Origin: JAANXG01 sp963731035
GTDB taxonomy: Bacteria; Pseudomonadota; Gammaproteobacteria; Arenicellales; JAANXG01
DNA length: 64,000 nucleotides
Direction: 5' to 3'
Assembly: GCA_963731035.1 (NCBI GenBank)
Contig: CAVSUY010000011.1
Location: forward strand, 1-64,000
A program made the translations under genes and the position numbers. Below are positions 61,040 to 64,000 of this stretch, one piece after another. The notes under the pieces are model-generated. The model was not told where the DNA came from and did no database searches. It worked only from the letters and a program-made list of their open reading frames with translations. The stretch's first letter is position 1; the number at the start of each line of letters is the position of its first letter.

Positions 61040-61489
61040 CTACAGAATATTGATTTCCACGCTATCGGCGAGCGTATTGGCGATGAAGCAATAGCGGTGC
61101 GCCCGGTGCTGCATCTTTTCCAGTTCCACGGTCTCTACCGAAAACCCCGCGTCAAATAGCACCTCCGGATGCAGATCGACGCGCGTCACCGACATCTGCC
61201 CTCTGGCGTTCTTGCCTAGATGAGCGACGGCACGGTCGCGAAAGCTCGCCACCGGCCATCTGGCTTTCGAAGCCAGCGCCAAAAAGGTCATCATGTGGCA
61301 GCTGGACAGTGAAGCCGCGAGAGCCTGTTCCGGATTGGTATTTTCCGGATCACCACCCCAATCAGGAGCGGCATCCACCTGCAGGTCATAGCTGTCGTTG
61401 TAGCGTACGGTATGTACGTTGGAGTACTTGCCTGAATGCAGGTTGGTTTCGGAGCGCTGCCAGTGCAGCTCGATGGAAAGCTCGGACAT
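61040..61489 (-). CDS. OsmC/Ohr-family redox protein
   Basis: 149 residues from ATG 61489; a GTG at 61519 overlapping the upstream stop (GTGA) is an alternative. OsmC fold features: NDSYDLQVDAAPDWGGDPEN, NPEQALAASLSSCHMMTFLA (first redox Cys, with Glu) and HRYCFIANTLADSVEINIL (second Cys). It should reduce organic peroxides in the cytoplasm. Translationally linked to the DmdA-like gene, a pairing that could protect against reactive by-products of methyl-sulfur metabolism (inference). Confidence 0.88.
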   Translation of the reverse strand: MSELSIELHWQRSETNLHSGKYSNVHTVRYNDSYDLQVDAAPDWGGDPENTNPEQALAASLSSCHMMTFLALASKARWPVASFRDRAVAHLGKNARGQMSVTRVDLHPEVLFDAGFSVETVELEKMQHRAHRYCFIANTLADSVEINIL

Positions 61490-61515
61490 TTTAGGATCTC
61501 TTATTGCTAAGACAC

Positions 61516-62667
61516 TCACGCGGCGGCGAGTTGCTTTTTGGGGTCGTAGAACGGCCGTGCGACAACGGTGGCCCGAACCGGCCCCTGAGGCATCGCAACC
61601 TTTACCTCCGCGCCAATTTCGGCGTAGTCGGCGGCGACCATTGCAAGGGCGATGTTCTGCTCAAGACGCGGCGAATATACGGCGGATGTGACCTTGCCGA
61701 CGGTGCTGCCGTCTTTGCGGATGGACCAGAAACTGGTGTTCGGCCCCTTCAGCGGTGCGCCATCGATACGTAAACCGACCTGTTTGCGGGTCACTCCATT
61801 GTCGCGAATGCGGCGCAACGCGGCTTTGCCAATAAATTCGGCTTCCATATCGGGATTGATCAGCCGACCCATACCCAACTCGTAGGGGTTTGTGGTGATA
61901 TCTGCATCGGCGTGATAAGAGAGCATGCCGCCCTCAATACGTCGAATGGAAGAGGTGTGACCGGGTTTCAGGCCGAACGGTGCCCCAGCCGCCATGATCT
62001 TCTCCCACAACTCGTCACCGCGGGACCCGTCCCGCAGGTAAAGCTCATAGCCCAGTTCGCTGGACCATCCTGTCCGTGACACGATTAGCGGTATGCCGTC
62101 CAGTTCCACCTCTCGCAGCCAGTAATAGCGCAAGTCAAGAATGCTTTCGCCAAACAGTGCCTGCATCACCTGACCGGATTTCGGTCCCTGCAATTGCAGC
62201 GGCGAGACGTCCGGTTCGCGGATTGTGACATCCATGCCCGCATGGACGGCCACGCCCTGCGCCCAGAGCAGGATGTCGCTGTCGGCAAGCGATATCCAGA
62301 AGTGGTTCTCACCCAACCGCAGCAGAATAGGATCATTCAGGATGCCACCGTCGGCATTGGTGATCAGAATGTACTTGCACTGCCCGACGGACAGGTTCGA
62401 AAGGTCGCGCGGTGTCAGCATCTGGGTGAATCTGGCGGCGTCCGGGCCGGTGATTTCGACCTGGCGTTCAACCGCGACATCGCACAGAATCGCGTCGTTC
62501 ACCAGGTTCCAGAAGTTTTGTTCGGGATCTCCAAAATCGCGCGGAATGTACATATGGTTATACACGGAAAACGCCTGAGCGCCCCATCGGACCGTTGCGT
62601 TGAAATAGGGGGATTTTCGGATCTGTGTGCCGAATCCGAAATCGTCTGACTGCGTCATGTTATTCAT
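61516..62667 (-). CDS. DmdA-like aminomethyltransferase (putative DMSP demethylase)
   Basis: 383 residues, the DmdA/GcvT length. The N-terminal IRKSPYFNATVRWGAQAFSV, YNHMYIPRDFGDPEQNFWNL, DVAVERQVEITGPDAARFTQ, MLTPRDLSNLSVGQCKYILI, NDPILLRLGENHFWISLADS follow the published DmdA pattern (VYNHMxxP, ERQVxIxG, MTxRDLS, SIADSD). Folate-binding residues DILLWAQGVA and GYELYL are present. DmdA moves a methyl group from dimethylsulfoniopropionate to tetrahydrofolate. Several related GcvT-like proteins are not true DmdA, so activity is not certain. An Lrp-type regulator gene lies 150 bp upstream on the same strand. Confidence 0.75.
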   Translation of the reverse strand: MNNMTQSDDFGFGTQIRKSPYFNATVRWGAQAFSVYNHMYIPRDFGDPEQNFWNLVNDAILCDVAVERQVEITGPDAARFTQMLTPRDLSNLSVGQCKYILITNADGGILNDPILLRLGENHFWISLADSDILLWAQGVAVHAGMDVTIREPDVSPLQLQGPKSGQVMQALFGESILDLRYYWLREVELDGIPLIVSRTGWSSELGYELYLRDGSRGDELWEKIMAAGAPFGLKPGHTSSIRRIEGGMLSYHADADITTNPYELGMGRLINPDMEAEFIGKAALRRIRDNGVTRKQVGLRIDGAPLKGPNTSFWSIRKDGSTVGKVTSAVYSPRLEQNIALAMVAADYAEIGAEVKVAMPQGPVRATVVARPFYDPKKQLAAA

Positions 62668-62817
62668 CCTTCTGAACCTGCGGCCCGACCAACGGGAAGC
62701 CTTTGAATTGGGCGAAGTTTAGCGTTGGTTGCGGCCCGAATTCGGACCAAAAATACTCGGGTGACAGGCCGAACAGACTATTGTCATTCGCCCGGCAGAC
62801 CGTTCAGGCGGGCGGCA
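62668..62817 (-). promoter_or_regulatory. Likely promoter region of the DmdA-like/OsmC operon
   Basis: 150 bp between the Lrp-type regulator and the DmdA-like gene, with no coding signal. I could not identify reliable promoter boxes. Confidence 0.3.
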
Positions 62818-63309
62818 CTATATGTCGGGCCTGGCAATCAGCCGCTCAAGGTTGGGCGGCTTGGATTTAATCTCTCGCGTCACGATGTAAGTCATGTAAC
62901 GATCGATCCCCAGTTCAGCCGTAAGCAGTGCTTCCATCAAGGTCTGAAAATCTGCCAGGCTGGAACTGAAAATTTTGAGGACGTAGTCCATACCGCCACC
63001 CGTAGCGATGCATTCGGCGACCTCATCCATTTTTCGGATATAAGCCTCAAAGCGGTCAAAATCAGACTTCCGGTGATGCGTCAGCGCAATCGTCACAATA
63101 ACCTGCGTCAAGTCACCGATACGACCAAGCGCGATGTCGGCGTGATACCCGAGTATCAAACCGGCTGCCTTCAACTTGTTCAATCGGGTCCAACACGGCG
63201 TCGGCGACAAATTGACGATCTCTGCCAGTTTGGTTTTGCTCAGTTGGCCGTGATTTTGAACCGCGCTGAGGATTCGAATATCGATTGCATCAAGATTGGT
63301 TTTCTTCAT
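62818..63309 (-). CDS. Lrp/AsnC-family transcriptional regulator
   Basis: 163 residues. N-terminal winged helix: LDAIDIRILSAVQNHGQLSK, TKLAEIVNLSPTPCWTRLNK. C-terminal RAM effector domain with VAECIATGGGMDYVLKIFSS and LGIDRYMTYIVTREIKSKPP. Such proteins bind amino acids or related metabolites and control neighbouring genes. Its position directly upstream of the DmdA-like gene suggests control of methyl-sulfur or C1 metabolism. Confidence 0.9.
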   Translation of the reverse strand: MKKTNLDAIDIRILSAVQNHGQLSKTKLAEIVNLSPTPCWTRLNKLKAAGLILGYHADIALGRIGDLTQVIVTIALTHHRKSDFDRFEAYIRKMDEVAECIATGGGMDYVLKIFSSSLADFQTLMEALLTAELGIDRYMTYIVTREIKSKPPNLERLIARPDI

Positions 63310-64000
63310 TCGTTCTGGACGTTACGTGGACAATATTATTCAGAAAGCAACTTCTCACTCCATCAAGTCGATGTTTGTGAGCAGGCTCCAGGTGAGCTAC
63401 TTGTAGAGTGATCGCACGCGGATTAAAACCCGACGTGAAACGTCCCTTTTGCAGGAGATTTTGACCGCGGGACCGCGCTAGAGCAAGAGGGCGTGGCGGT
63501 GTTATGAATTCGGGACAACTGCGCGGCGTAAGATTGGGCATGAGGGAGAAGTCTCGGGGCTCAAGTGTAGGAGGAATTTACACCCTATGTTTCTTATTCC
63601 ACCAAGCAAAGAAGGAGATTCATGACGCAGTCCAGTCCTGGGGCATTCGTAAACTGACAGGGGAGCAATAAAAGAGACGCAGTTTTCACGGGGTCTTCGC
63701 ACCCAAAAGCGTGCTGCGACAACTGGTGACCCCGGCGCGCCGGGGCAAACGGAACCCTGACGAAGCCAAGGCCCCGGCTCAGCGACGCGCCGCCGTGGCC
63801 GCCTTTTGCTCCTGCAAAGCCGGCATACATGCCTTCCATGGCAATGACTCGGGCGCATCCCGCCCGGCGCCGCCGGGCCGGATAGATCACGACAACCACC
63901 AGCCAGGTAGACCCTGGCCACGCCGCGCCCCATACTCGCGCTCGCCCTGCAGCCGGGGGCGGATTGGCAAATCCCGATAATGCACACCCGAGAAACGCAC
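63310..64000. other. Terminal intergenic region without a supported gene
   Basis: Several open frames cross it (for example a minus-strand frame at 63594-63899 with MYAGFAGAKGGHGGASL), but none has a recognisable domain, a good ribosome site or support from a second copy. The right end may be part of a gene continuing outside the window. Confidence 0.35.

Noticed and set aside
63594..63899. A 101-codon minus-strand gene near the window end
   Set aside because: No domain, no ribosome site and low-complexity Gly/Ala stretches; kept only as an unexplained region.

Overview
The window looks like a proteobacterial chromosome, most likely a marine and possibly host-associated gammaproteobacterium. 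The pointers are a DmdA-like DMSP demethylase, a dimethylglycine/sarcosine dehydrogenase-like operon, purine-rich Shine-Dalgarno boxes, and tRNA-Phe 3' ends of a gammaproteobacterial type. The taxonomy is inference, because no rRNA or complete tRNA is present. No CRISPR array was seen. Much of the DNA between intact genes is made of transposon remnants (IS3, IS21, IS30, IS66, IS91, IS256, serine recombinase, group II intron, reverse transcriptase), tRNA 3'-end fragments, dispersed repeats and broken genes. This is a genome that has taken in and is now eroding much mobile DNA.

Region 1 (1-9.5 kb): an Asp/Asn beta-hydroxylase-like gene, a nitronate monooxygenase and three members (A, B, C) of an unusual exported-protein family, then a duplicated block with a DUF6438-like gene, a small XRE regulator, a small cytochrome c and an NAD-binding reductase. 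Region 2 (9.5-16.2 kb): a coherent catabolic operon of flavin/folate demethylase-like dehydrogenase, aldehyde dehydrogenase, a 52-residue membrane protein and an NCS1 permease, closed by a terminator and controlled by a divergent XRE-cupin regulator. Region 3 (16.2-33 kb): a secreted OB-fold protein, amidohydrolase, adenylate cyclase, the second copy of the duplicated block, leader-family members D and E, a gutted SulP transporter, a GMC oxidoreductase with its small subunit, and a frameshifted papain-like protease.

Region 4 (33.4-52.8 kb): a surface-polysaccharide island with an ABC exporter, glycosyltransferases, sugar epimerases, methyltransferases and a set (split transketolase, SIS isomerase, fused nucleotidyltransferase-kinase, HAD phosphatase) that could make a nucleotide-activated heptose or related sugar from pentose phosphates. 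Its right side carries a decayed second copy of the methyltransferase-glycosyltransferase pair. Region 5 (53-64 kb): a second copy of the XRE / tRNA-Phe 3' end / cytochrome c block, an IS21 remnant, small envelope proteins, FecR and HD proteins, a RimK ligase with a divergent zinc-protease-like partner, and a DmdA-like / OsmC pair next to an Lrp regulator.

The most unusual item is the five-member family A-E. Each has a twin-arginine N-terminus followed by a conserved block W-x-R-P-[VIM]-V-[DE]-x-V-x-L-P-A-H-A, then an unrelated or strongly diverged mature domain. The copies are scattered on both strands and each lies next to repeat or recombinase debris. This suggests a shared export leader carried on a dispersed set of passenger genes.
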